DNA from: CBDFHC01 sp965247585
Lineage (GTDB): Bacteria > Chloroflexota > Dehalococcoidia > Lucifugimonadales > GCA-2712585
Assembly: GCA_965247585.1 (NCBI GenBank)
Contig: CBDFHC010000005.1
Coordinates: forward strand, 558,001 to 622,000
Length of the DNA stretch: 64,000 nt
Direction: 5' to 3'
Part shown: in pieces, positions 8,236-18,911 of the stretch
How the letters are laid out: each line of letters begins with the position of its first letter
How positions within the stretch are numbered: position 1 is the stretch's first letter
Notes under the pieces: generated by a model
What the model was told of the DNA's origin: nothing
Databases searched by the model: none
What the model saw: the letters and a program-made list of their open reading frames with translations, nothing else
Position numbers and translations under genes: made by a program

Positions 8236-8337
8236 GCGGGTGAATCTGACGGCGATTCGCTTTTGCTTCTTTCGCCGCTCCCCACACCTTCGCCACAGTG
8301 CTAAAATGGGACTGGCTTGTTGATTAGGGAAGGATAG

Positions 8338-11238
<2,901 letters not shown>

Positions 11239-11284
11239 GGGGGCATCGTCCATGGTCCATATCGCTGGCTTAGCCACTGTACGA

Positions 11285-11321
11285 GGTGGCAAACATTGTT
11301 GCCACCCATATACCGATATGG
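11285..11321. other. Paired inverted repeats downstream of uvrA
   Basis: GGTGGCAA (11285-11292) pairs with TTGCCACC (11299-11306), and CCATAT (11306-11311) pairs with ATATGG (11316-11321). There is no T tract, so these are either a weak terminator or sites bound by a protein. They mark the junction between the high-GC uvrA gene and the lower-GC DUF3800 island. Confidence 0.45.
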
Positions 11322-11353
11322 TAGATTTATATTGAAAGTGCGGAGTGGTCGGA

Positions 11354-12229
11354 CTACGTCGTCCCGTTCGCGGGATGGACGCCGGACATAGCCGCGCTTT
11401 TCTTTTTAAGCGATCTTGATGGTCGGAATCTCCACGCCATGAACGTGAGAGGGATCCTTCTTGCCAGGAAATTCCTATCGCCACTTAGGATAGGCTCTTC
11501 CGGTCTTAGACCCAAACGAGCCTTAACAAACGTCGTAAGGTCACGCTTGGCCTCGGCACGTCTGGAGCCTGCGCCATAGTAATTGTGCTGGTCTTTCCAA
11601 TCGAACTGGACACATCCAAGCAGGACGTCTACTAGCTGCAAGAATACGGACATATCTGAGGTAGCGCGAAGGCACCCTTCAACGTTTGGGACCGAGCAGA
11701 CCACTTCTTCTAGCCGCAATCTGGCCTCCTTGGGTTTACCTTGCAGGTCCACTATGGCAAATACCATCCGATTGAGCCGCCTCTTGAGCAGCTCCTTTGC
11801 CAGGGACAGGTATCCAGCCCATGGACCATCTCCCAGTGTCGCCAAACTAAATTCTGGATCTAGGCGATCGACCAATACGGAATGAAATCCAAAACCGGGC
11901 AGTGAAAAATAGAGGTTTAGCAGATCAATATATTGTTGGAGATTGTGCTTGGTCACTTCAGAGAATTTGTACTCGTGATGTCTGGTTGCCCACATCAACC
12001 TATCCAGTTCTCCCAGAGTCGGCACTCTTGCGTCGTCGAGGATTGCACGACGCATTTGGCTTCGCCGGGATGCTCGAGTGCTCCCGAAATTGAAATGCAA
12101 CTCATATAGGGGGTCTGTAACGAGTTGTGGTTGCTCCACCAAAAGCAATCCAATTCCGTATACGGGTTGCGTGGTCAGTGAGCCAGTTAGGACCCCAGTT
12201 TCGTCTACGAATGCCGGACAAATTTCCAA
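11354..12229 (-). CDS. DUF3800-family protein
   Basis: A 291-residue protein with the DUF3800 layout: an early acidic motif FVDETG (residues 7-12), a central helical region, and a later SDMSVFLQLVDVLLGCVQF segment that matches the family's 'LQ.ADVLLGA' motif, followed by KRDLTTFV. DUF3800 proteins are RNase H-fold-like, of unknown function, and scattered among mobile and defence islands. The start is TTG 12229, preceded by GAGGA. Base composition is visibly lower in GC than flanking uvrA and the next gene, suggesting transfer. It stands alone with no obvious partner. Confidence 0.7.
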   Translation of the reverse strand: MEICPAFVDETGVLTGSLTTQPVYGIGLLLVEQPQLVTDPLYELHFNFGSTRASRRSQMRRAILDDARVPTLGELDRLMWATRHHEYKFSEVTKHNLQQYIDLLNLYFSLPGFGFHSVLVDRLDPEFSLATLGDGPWAGYLSLAKELLKRRLNRMVFAIVDLQGKPKEARLRLEEVVCSVPNVEGCLRATSDMSVFLQLVDVLLGCVQFDWKDQHNYYGAGSRRAEAKRDLTTFVKARLGLRPEEPILSGDRNFLARRIPLTFMAWRFRPSRSLKKKSAAMSGVHPANGTT

Positions 12230-12463
12230 TATGTTCCTCGGCGATTAGTGGTACAAGTATTCTACAATATCTTGTTGTGTGCAGGTAACCAGCTACTAGA
12301 TCTATACAAGTTGTGCATTGATTTCGTTGTGGCTGACCCTCCCCCCCACCTCCCTTCGTTGACTCCGTAAACCCTCCGCTCTAACATTGCCCCTGTTCGA
12401 ATTTCCCTAACGCCGGTTGCCGCCGGGCGCCCTTGCGCCCCGCCGGCTTCGCAGGAGGTAGTC
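12230..12463. other. Intergenic stretch between DUF3800 gene and hydroxy-acid oxidase
   Basis: About 230 bp that changes from AT-rich (island side) to GC-rich. No gene, hairpin or convincing promoter was identified apart from the AGGAGG ribosome-binding site at the right end, which serves the oxidase. Confidence 0.5.
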
Positions 12464-13660
12464 ATGCCGTTCGATCTATTGAGTCTGTTCGACTACGAGG
12501 CCAGGGCCAAGCAAGCCCTGCCGCACAACGTCTGGGACTTCATTGCCGGTGGCGCCCAGGACGGCGTCACCACCCGTCACAACCGCGAGGCGTTCGAGGC
12601 CATCGCCCTTCGACCCCGCTTCCTGCGCGACGTCACCCAGCGCGACCTCTCCACCACGGTGCTGGGCCAACCCATCAGCTTCCCAGTAATGATCTCTCCA
12701 GCTGGGGGCCACGCCTTCGCCCACCCGGAAGGGGAGCTGGCCACCGCCCGGGGCGCCGGCGCCGTCGGCACTCTCTTGGGCCTCAGCACCAGCTCCACCT
12801 ACTCCATCGAAGAGGTGGCCCGGGTTGCCACCGGACCGCTGTGGTTCCAGCTTTACCACTGTGGCGAAAAGCTCTCCACCATGCTGGTGCGCCGCGCCGA
12901 GGAGGCCGGTTACGCCGCCATCTGCCTCACCGTGGACACGCCCTTGTCCAGTCCCAAGGAGTGTGACGTTCGGAACGATTTCCTCAGGCCCGTGCAGGCG
13001 CAGCTAGGCAATTTTATGGGAGACGCGGCCCAGCTCGGCTTGGAGCCCGGCACTGAGATGGCCTCCTTCTGGGAGCGGCCCCCCACCGTCCCACTGACCT
13101 TTTCCCAGCTTGAGTGGCTTCGGTCGTTGACCTCCCTGCCCCTCGTAATAAAGGGAATACGCACCGGGGAAGACGCGCGCCTCTGCGTGGAAAACGGCGT
13201 GGACGGCATCCTTTGCTCCAACCACGGCGGCAGGCAGATAGACGCCACCCTCTCCTCCATCGAAACCCTCCCGGAAATCGTCGCCGCCGTGGACGGCCGT
13301 GCCGAGGTGTACCTAGACTCCGGCATCCGCCGCGGCAGCGACGCCCTGAAGGCCTTGGCCCTGGGCGCCCGGGCCGTGTCCATCGGACGTCCCCTCTTCT
13401 GGGGGCTGGCAACGAATGGCGCCGACGGCGTGCAAGGCGTGTTGGAGATCCTGCGCCACGAGCTGGACCAGGCCATGGGTTACTGCGGCGTCACCTCCAT
13501 AGCGGACGTGGACTCCAGCATCCTGACGCTGCCACCCTCCATGAACGGCGCTCCGCCGTCCTACGTGGCCGAGCTTCGCGCCTTGGCGTCGTTGAAGGAC
13601 GATGGCATCATCACCGACGACGAGTTCCAGCGGAAGAAGCAGACCATCCTGGCCATCTGA
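12464..13660 (+). CDS. FMN-dependent alpha-hydroxy acid oxidase/dehydrogenase with C-terminal SHOCT domain
   Basis: Residues about 1-345 form the FMN TIM barrel of the glycolate/lactate oxidase and mandelate dehydrogenase family. Hallmarks are HNVWDFIAGGAQDGVT, the ISPAGGHAFAHPEGE strand, VIKGIRTGEDA (FMN lysine), the catalytic SNHGGRQID (His and Arg) and LDSGIRRGSDALKALALGARAVSIGRP. These enzymes oxidise 2-hydroxy acids to 2-oxo acids. The last ~33 residues (YVAELRALASLKDDGIITDDEFQRKK) match the SHOCT 'short C-terminal domain', an oligomerisation or sorting module rarely fused to such enzymes. The start ATG follows AGGAGGTAGTC. It is followed, after a repeat element, by a flavin monooxygenase gene. 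Substrate unknown. Confidence 0.88.
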   Translation: MPFDLLSLFDYEARAKQALPHNVWDFIAGGAQDGVTTRHNREAFEAIALRPRFLRDVTQRDLSTTVLGQPISFPVMISPAGGHAFAHPEGELATARGAGAVGTLLGLSTSSTYSIEEVARVATGPLWFQLYHCGEKLSTMLVRRAEEAGYAAICLTVDTPLSSPKECDVRNDFLRPVQAQLGNFMGDAAQLGLEPGTEMASFWERPPTVPLTFSQLEWLRSLTSLPLVIKGIRTGEDARLCVENGVDGILCSNHGGRQIDATLSSIETLPEIVAAVDGRAEVYLDSGIRRGSDALKALALGARAVSIGRPLFWGLATNGADGVQGVLEILRHELDQAMGYCGVTSIADVDSSILTLPPSMNGAPPSYVAELRALASLKDDGIITDDEFQRKKQTILAI

Positions 13661-13716
13661 CCCCTTGCCCATTGCTCCTGGGAACATCACCCATCGTCTG
13701 TTCAAAAAGCCCCCTA

Positions 13717-13776
13717 GGGGGAGTCCAGGGGCGGCCTTCCCCTTCTGGCGGGAGTTTGAGGGTGTCCCTCAAAATA
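13717..13776. repeat. Dispersed intergenic repeat, copy 1
   Basis: Contains GAGTCCAGGGGCGG, then CTGGCGGGAGT and TTGAGGGTGTCCCTCAA, the last a 7-bp hairpin. The same arrangement recurs at 25690-25755 with the core GAGTCCAG, TTCCC, CTGGCGGGAGT, TGAGGGTGTCCCTCA conserved. It lies between the hydroxy-acid oxidase and the flavin monooxygenase genes. It resembles REP-type intergenic elements; no transposase is attached. Confidence 0.8.
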
Positions 13777-13798
13777 TTCTTTATAAGGAGCACCAGCA

Positions 13799-14752
13799 AT
13801 GCCTGATAAGCTAATCGGAGCCCACATCGCCGCGGCGGACAGCCACGAAACCCTGGTCAAGATTCGCCGCGCCGAGGAGCTGGGCGTCCCCGCCGCCTGG
13901 ATGACCACCAGCGTCTCGGGACCGGACCCTCTCACCATCTTCGCCGCGGCGTCGGTCCAGACGGAACGCGTCCTGCTGGGCACCTCAATAACCACCACCT
14001 GGCCGCGGCACCCCGTCTCGGTGGCCCAGCAGGCCCAGGTGCTGGCGCAGCTCAGCGGCGGCAGGTTCCGCCTGGGCATGGGTCCCAGCGGCAGGGCGGG
14101 GATGATACAGGCCTACGGCGCCGACTTTCACCACCCCCTGGGGCACCTCCGCGAGTACCTGCGCATCCTCAAGGGGCTGCTTCAGGAAGGTAGCATCGAC
14201 CTGGCTGGCGAGTACTACACCGCCCGCGCACAGACGGGGACGAAGTACGACGTCCCGGTGATGGCGTCGGCCCTGAGCCCCGGGGCCTTCCGCCTCTGCG
14301 GCGCCGAGGCCGACGGCGCCATTAGCTGGGTCTGCCCCGGCGTCTACCTACGCGACGAGGCCCTCCCCGCCCTGGAGCAGGGCGCCCGGGAGGCCGGTCG
14401 GCAGACCCCGCCACTGATAGCCCACACCCCGGTGTCCGTCCACGATAACCTTGCCGAGGCCCGAGACGCCGTGCGGCAGCAGTTTGCCAACTTCCCTCGC
14501 TCGCCCTTCTACGTTCGGATGTTCCAGCAGGCCGGCTTCCCCGAGGCGGCCCAGGGGACCTGGAGCGACGCCATGATCGACGCCATAGCCTTCATCGGCA
14601 ACGAGGCGCAGGTGACGGAAAAGCTAAAGACGCTCCTCTCCTACGGCGCCACCGAGGTGCTGGCCTCCCCCACCCCGGCGGGACCCGACCCGGACGCCTC
14701 CTGGGAGCGCACCGTCCGTCTGCTTGGGGAGGTGGCACGGACGGTGGGGTAG
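13799..14752 (+). CDS. LLM-class flavin-dependent oxidoreductase (luciferase-like)
   Basis: A 317-residue bacterial-luciferase-fold protein (FMN- or F420-dependent). The N-terminal strand DKLIGAHIAAADSHETLVKIRRAEELGVPAAWM, the LLGTSITTTWPRHPVSVAQQAQVLAQLSGGRFRLGMGPSG segment, and a C-terminal GNEAQVTEKLKTLLSYGATEVLAS are family features. Such enzymes oxygenate or reduce diverse organic substrates. It lies 138 bp after the hydroxy-acid oxidase with a dispersed repeat between; an AAGGAGC site precedes ATG 13799. Cofactor and substrate cannot be told from sequence alone. Confidence 0.87.
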   Translation: MPDKLIGAHIAAADSHETLVKIRRAEELGVPAAWMTTSVSGPDPLTIFAAASVQTERVLLGTSITTTWPRHPVSVAQQAQVLAQLSGGRFRLGMGPSGRAGMIQAYGADFHHPLGHLREYLRILKGLLQEGSIDLAGEYYTARAQTGTKYDVPVMASALSPGAFRLCGAEADGAISWVCPGVYLRDEALPALEQGAREAGRQTPPLIAHTPVSVHDNLAEARDAVRQQFANFPRSPFYVRMFQQAGFPEAAQGTWSDAMIDAIAFIGNEAQVTEKLKTLLSYGATEVLASPTPAGPDPDASWERTVRLLGEVARTVG

Positions 14753-14792
14753 GAAGACCGAGCGAACCGCCTGCAAGGTTGGTCCCTGGCTC

Positions 14793-15170
14793 ATGCGTCC
14801 CCCTACCAATTGGGCACGCCGCACCGGCTACCGAATCGAGGGCTGGTGGGTATGGCGCTGGATAGAGTTGGTATTCCTTACCTTTATCGCGCTGGCGATG
14901 GCTGTGCTCCTGATCTACGTGTTGTCGACAGACAAGGCGCTTTTTCTCGGGGACATCGAAAAGTACGGCACCTTCCTCCTCTCCTCCATCGCCCAAGGGC
15001 TGGCCGCCATACTGGCGGTCCTGGTCACCCTCACCCTGGTGGCCAACCAGCTCAGCGCTGGCTCCTACACTCCCCGCGCCGCCCAGCGCCGCATCACCGA
15101 CCCCTAGCTCTGGATAGCCGTCATACTTTACGGCGCCGCCATCGCCTTCTCCCTCATCGGCTTAAGTAGC
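14793..15170 (+). pseudogene. Remnant of a DUF2254-like membrane protein
   Basis: From ATG 14793 the protein has a membrane helix (WRWIELVFLTFIALAMAVLL) and a second one ending in the DUF2254-like LVANQLSAGSYTPR. A TAG at 15105-15107 interrupts it, but the same frame continues with a third convincing helix (WIAVILYGAAIAFSLIGLSSL). A nonsense mutation has therefore broken the gene. Recognisable homology ends near 15170 although the frame stays open to 15317. The IS630 element begins 280 bp further on. A TPR-coding 3' fragment with similar GC appears on the other side of the island (18379); the two could be halves of one old gene, which is an inference. Confidence 0.65.
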
Positions 15171-15447
15171 CTTGAGCGCCGCTGTGTGATGTCCAATCTC
15201 GTGATTGGAGGACCCTTGGGTAAGAGCGGCTTTGCCGATGCGATACCGGAGCGACCTCCAAATGATCACTGGAGATTACCAAGACTGTCTGGGTCTTCGG
15301 CTTGTGATCTTAGGTAGAGTTCCAAACTAGTCGTCGCTTACGGTGGCATCGGTAGAAGGGACCAGTCGAGCATCCTACTTTTGTACCCCCTTGGAATGGG
15401 TAGGTCGACTGATGACGCCTTACAATCCATGGTCGTAACATCACTAG
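15171..15447. other. Non-coding stretch left of the IS element
   Basis: About 280 bp of mixed composition without a supported gene. The frame of the broken membrane protein stays open to 15317 but encodes no recognisable sequence there. No hairpin or repeat stood out. Confidence 0.4.
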
Positions 15448-15459
15448 TACTCAGTCAAC

Positions 15460-16107
15460 CTAATTGTTGGCAGGATAGAGATGGTGAAGCTTGACTCGGG
15501 CGTCCACAGTGGAGAATCTCCAGTCAATGGTTGCTCCGGCTTGGTTTCGTTCTGCCTCCAGGGCCGCGATCTCGCCACTCAAAGTCTCTTCATCGGCAAT
15601 ACGCCGGCGCAGGACTCGCCTGGCCAAGACACTGAACTCGATCTCTGCCATGTTGAGCCAACTACCGTGCTTGGGAGTGTAGTGAAACTCCAAGCGTTTG
15701 CGTATTCGCCTAGCCTCCTTGGGCTCGAAGGTTTCGTAGAGGGAAGCTGGTTTGTGGGTGTTGAGGTTGTCCAGCACCACCCGGATCTTCTCGGACGCTG
15801 GGTAAGCTTCATCGGCCAGCCACCGCATCTGCTGAGCGAAGTCCACCATGGTACGACGTTCGGTCACTGCCACATGCCTCCAGCCCGCCAGGGGCTCGCA
15901 CAGCATGAACAGGTTTCGGGTGCCATTGCGCTGGTACTCGTAATCGTATCGCTCCCGTCGTGCCGGCTTGGGCGGGATCGGAGACCTCTTTTCCGCCAGC
16001 AACTGCTTGGAGGTCTCGTCGAAACAGACCACCGGGCGCTCTGGGTCATAGGGTTCCGCGTAAAGGTCCAGCACATCCTCCATACACGCCACAAACTCGG
16101 CGCTCAC
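15460..16107 (-). CDS. IS630 transposase, catalytic frame (OrfB, DDE domain)
   Basis: Carries the DDE triad of IS630 transposases: D in VVCFDETSKQLL, D in VVLDNLNTHKP, E in HGSWLNMAEIEF. The frame is open upstream of the first ATG to the A7 slippage site at 16151-16157, so the functional product is the fused OrfAB (15460-16583) made by -1 frameshifting. The stop codon (TAG at 15462-15460) abuts the left inverted repeat. Confidence 0.88.
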   Translation of the reverse strand: MSAEFVACMEDVLDLYAEPYDPERPVVCFDETSKQLLAEKRSPIPPKPARRERYDYEYQRNGTRNLFMLCEPLAGWRHVAVTERRTMVDFAQQMRWLADEAYPASEKIRVVLDNLNTHKPASLYETFEPKEARRIRKRLEFHYTPKHGSWLNMAEIEFSVLARRVLRRRIADEETLSGEIAALEAERNQAGATIDWRFSTVDARVKLHHLYPANN

Positions 16108-16583
16108 CTGGGGAATACACCACTCCTTCTTCTGCCACGGCTTGAGACTGTTTTTTTCAACCGCTTGCGAATTCCCTCGTGGGACATGGAGGGCGCCAGC
16201 CCCAACTCCACCACCTTGTTTGCCAGGAGCCGCAGGGTCCAGTGGTCATGGCCTGGAGGGGCCTCGCTGCACGCCAGGGCAATCAGGTGCGCTTCCCCCC
16301 GCTCATCCAGTTTGGTCGGATGTCCTGGCCGAGGATCTTCCTCCAAGGCCCGCTTCAGTCCTCCCTCCAGGTACCGCCGCTTGGTACGGCACACCGTACC
16401 CGCAGACGTGTCCAGCGCCTCCACGATGCGCATCACCCCCCAGCCCGTATCTGCCTTTAGCAGAATACGGGCCCGGGCAACCTTTCGCGCTGGGCTCTTT
16501 CCCCCGCGAATCAGTCGTTCCAACTGGTCTCGTTCTTCCCTTTCCAACCGGACCACATACCGTTCTCGTCCCATGGCTGCCAC
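16104..16583 (-). CDS. IS630 transposase, N-terminal frame (OrfA, helix-turn-helix)
   Basis: A DNA-binding N-terminal half: VRLEREERDQLERLIRGGKSPARKVARARILLKAD followed by the helix-turn-helix GWGVMRIVEALDTSAGTVCRTKRRYLEGG and the linker DPRPGHPTKLDE. Translation in this frame stops soon after a run of seven A (minus strand, 16157-16151). A -1 shift on that run continues as KKNSLKPWQKKEWCIPQVSAEF into OrfB, restoring the standard IS630 junction. A programmed -1 frameshift is therefore the likely way full transposase is made. Confidence 0.85.
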   Translation of the reverse strand: MAAMGRERYVVRLEREERDQLERLIRGGKSPARKVARARILLKADTGWGVMRIVEALDTSAGTVCRTKRRYLEGGLKRALEEDPRPGHPTKLDERGEAHLIALACSEAPPGHDHWTLRLLANKVVELGLAPSMSHEGIRKRLKKTVSSRGRRRSGVFPR

Positions 16584-16727
16584 CCTCCTACGTCAACACT
16601 CCTAAAAAAGGGTATCAACCTTAGACGTTTTCTTAAACAATTACCAAAACCGAGTTGACTGAGTACTAGTGAAGAGCGGTCACAAAGCACACTCAATCCA
16701 AAAATCAAGGCCGAAGGAGTCAGAAAG

Positions 16728-17504
16728 ATGGGAACCGTGGGAAACATTCTGACCAAGGAGAGAGCCGGCGCGTTCGAACGAGAACGAGACGCCGCTACAA
16801 TTCGTTACCTTGAAGAAATTGGCGTATCCAGCGGGTGGCGATGCCTTGAGGTAGGGGGCGGTGCAGGGACTATAGCAACATGGCTGTGCCAACGAGTCGG
16901 AACCGCTGGGCATGTGGTGGCGACCGATTTGGATACGCGGTTATTGGAAGCCATCGTTACACCAAATATCGAGGTCCGACGTCACAACATCGTGTGTGAT
17001 GATCTAGAGAAAGATTGTTACGACTTGGTCCATGCCCGATATGTCTTGCTACATCTCAAAGAATGGGAAGTGGTATTGAAGAAATTGGTTGATTCGATGA
17101 AGCCTGGAGGATGGCTTTTCATCGAGGATCCTGACCTGGATGAAATGATGTCCGATGCGGCAACTGAGGATGTAGACCGAGACGTTATTGGTCGTCATTT
17201 CGACGCGGTCAAGCAGATGATGAGCAAGTTTGGCATGGACATGAAGTTTGGAAGTAACACATTAAAAGCGTTTAAAGACAACGGACTGGAGTCTTTGAAA
17301 TCTGAGAGCTCTTCTCAGGTGGTCTTCGGCGGAAGTCAAATGGCAGAACTCTTCCGAACGTCGGTTGAGATGAAGGACAGATTAGTATCTGCTGGATTGC
17401 TTACGGTTGAAGATGTCGACGAATTTACAGAACGTACACGAAAACCAACTTTCGTGTTCAGGAGTATGAGGACAGTGTTCACTTTGGGCAGAAAGCCCGC
17501 CTAA
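16728..17504 (+). CDS. Class I SAM-dependent methyltransferase
   Basis: 258 residues. The SAM-binding motif I is CLEVGGGAGTIATWL (about residues 39-53), motif II is VVATDLDTRLL, and the YDLVHARYVLLHL segment with MKPGGWLFIEDPD are typical post-motifs of Ubie/Methyltransf_11/23 proteins. There is no membrane segment. The start has GGAG 9 bp upstream. The GC content of this gene and the next is visibly lower than in the rest of the window, and the pair lies directly beside an IS630 element inside a broken locus, so horizontal acquisition is likely. Substrate unknown; small-molecule or natural-product methylation fits. Confidence 0.85.
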   Translation: MGTVGNILTKERAGAFERERDAATIRYLEEIGVSSGWRCLEVGGGAGTIATWLCQRVGTAGHVVATDLDTRLLEAIVTPNIEVRRHNIVCDDLEKDCYDLVHARYVLLHLKEWEVVLKKLVDSMKPGGWLFIEDPDLDEMMSDAATEDVDRDVIGRHFDAVKQMMSKFGMDMKFGSNTLKAFKDNGLESLKSESSSQVVFGGSQMAELFRTSVEMKDRLVSAGLLTVEDVDEFTERTRKPTFVFRSMRTVFTLGRKPA

Positions 17505-17529
17505 TTCTATCTTAGAATTGAGGTACAAC

Positions 17530-18360
17530 ATGATGGATTGTGATCGAAATACGGAAACGATGGGCACCGTCATTAAAGACTCTTTCACCCATCGCATTCA
17601 GTCGGCACATGTTGAGGGCATGGAGTATCTCGTTAATGTCCATTTGCCTCCGACCTACGGCATGAACGATGACAGCTATCCAGTTATCTACTATACGGAC
17701 GCCTTTGTTGCGACGGAAATCGTGACCGGGACTAAGAAGATCCTTGAAGTATCTGGCAAGAATGCCAACACGATTCTTGTCGGTATATCGCATGAGGGCG
17801 ACCTCATGCGATTTGTTAGTGATCGTTCCAGAGATCTAATTCCGACGCATGTCCCCCAAGACAAAATATTGGTGTACCCGGAAGCGACACCTGCGTCAGG
17901 CGGTGCCGGCCACTTCTTGTCCTTTATTGAGAATGAGCTATTTCCTCTCGTTGAGAAGGAATATCGAGTCGACACAAGCAATCGTGGTCTTATTGGATCG
18001 AGCTATGGTGGTTTATTCGCAGCTTGGACGATGGTCAATCGCCCCGAACTATTTCAAAGATATCTCTTTGCTAGCGCCGCCCTATACTGGGACGATTACC
18101 TGTTCTTTAAACAAGAAGAAGAACTTTGGCAAAAATCCCAAACGCTAAACGCAAAAGTTTACGTCTCTGCCGGTGAGAAGGAACTCGAACCATTCCTGCA
18201 GAGCGTTATACGATTCCGTGAACGGTTTCTCGCACACAACTACAAGGGTTTCGAATTCACCTTTCACATCTTGCGTGAAAGAGATCATGCGGACCAATAC
18301 ATGGAAGCACTTCTCAATGGCTTGGAATATTTATACGGGACCGATCATCCAACGACATAG
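17530..18360 (+). CDS. Esterase of the alpha/beta-hydrolase fold (esterase D/enterochelin-esterase-like)
   Basis: About 276 residues. The nucleophile elbow GSSYGG (near residue 160) is embedded in RGLIGSSYGGLFAAWTMVNRPELFQRYLFASAALYW, matching the putative-esterase family (COG2819/PF00756). The acid and His are expected in KVYVSAGEKELE and RERDHADQYMEALL. The start ATG 17530 has AGG 6-7 bp upstream; a TTG at 17518 is less likely. It lies 25 bp after the methyltransferase, with the same lower GC, so the two form a transferred pair. Cognate ester unknown. Confidence 0.82.
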   Translation: MMDCDRNTETMGTVIKDSFTHRIQSAHVEGMEYLVNVHLPPTYGMNDDSYPVIYYTDAFVATEIVTGTKKILEVSGKNANTILVGISHEGDLMRFVSDRSRDLIPTHVPQDKILVYPEATPASGGAGHFLSFIENELFPLVEKEYRVDTSNRGLIGSSYGGLFAAWTMVNRPELFQRYLFASAALYWDDYLFFKQEEELWQKSQTLNAKVYVSAGEKELEPFLQSVIRFRERFLAHNYKGFEFTFHILRERDHADQYMEALLNGLEYLYGTDHPTT

Positions 18361-18378
18361 CAGCGGATTGGTTTAGCC

Positions 18379-18819
18379 CTGAGGCGCGACAAAGAGCCTA
18401 ACCTGTCCGTCGCCATCGCCGCCTACCGCGAGGCCTTGAAGGTGGGGACCCCCGACGCATTCCCCACCGACCACGCCACCACCCAGAACAACCTGGGCAA
18501 CGCCCTTAGCAACTTGGCCGCCGTCAGGGACAGAGAGCAGAATCTCACCAAAGCCATCGACGCCTACGCCCAGGCCCTCAAGGTCTACACCCTGGTCGCC
18601 TTCCCCATCATCCACGCTCAGATAAGCTACAACCTGGCTTTCGCCTTGCTAGAAAAGGCTCGCTCCGAGACCGGCACTCACCGCGCAACCTCCCTCAAAG
18701 AGGCGGCAGATGCGGCCTGCCAAAGCCTGCAAGTGGCAGAGCAAGAGCGGCTGGAAGCTGACGCCACCGAGGCCCGGGAGTTGCTGGAAGAAATAGCGGA
18801 GTTAGCCCGGCACGCCTGA
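18379..18819 (+). pseudogene. 3' fragment of a TPR-repeat gene
   Basis: An open frame without a good start of its own encodes two 42-residue TPR units (AIAAYREALKVGTPDAF... TTQNNLGNALSNLAAV, then AIDAYAQALKVYTLVAF... QISYNLAFALLEKA) and a helical C-terminus ending in LLEEIAELARHA. TPR units of this type normally come in long arrays, so the N-terminal part is missing. The junction lies immediately after the esterase stop. GC rises back to the chromosomal level here, marking the right edge of the inserted island. It may belong to the membrane-protein remnant at 14793. An internal ATG at 18436 could still give a 127-residue product. Confidence 0.7.
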
Positions 18820-18911
18820 GCCCCTACGCGTCGGGGAACATCTTCCGCCCCGTCGCCACCGCCTTCGAAGATTGACGGTCGGAGTTAGGTGGGCGCGGAA
18901 TGGGGAGAGGT

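Larger units (their letters stand above)
15448..16665 (-). mobile_element. Complete IS630-family insertion sequence with TA duplication
   Basis: The element body is 15450-16663 (1214 bp), flanked by TA at 15448-15449 and 16664-16665, the expected target duplication of IS630/Tc1-type transposition. Terminal sequences CTCAGTCAAC and GTTGACTGAG are perfect inverses, and the match extends outward through the TA into the flanks, giving a 19-bp perfect inverted repeat (15441-15459 with 16654-16672). The outer part implies that the target itself was a palindrome centred on TA (TCACTAG-TA-CTAGTGA). It encodes a two-frame transposase on the minus strand. The ends and catalytic residues are intact, so it may be recently active. 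Confidence 0.9.

Noticed and set aside
13114..13806. Plus-strand 230-residue frame over the hydroxy-acid oxidase and repeat
   Set aside because: Arg/Pro/Gly-rich out-of-frame shadow; its end merely translates the dispersed repeat.
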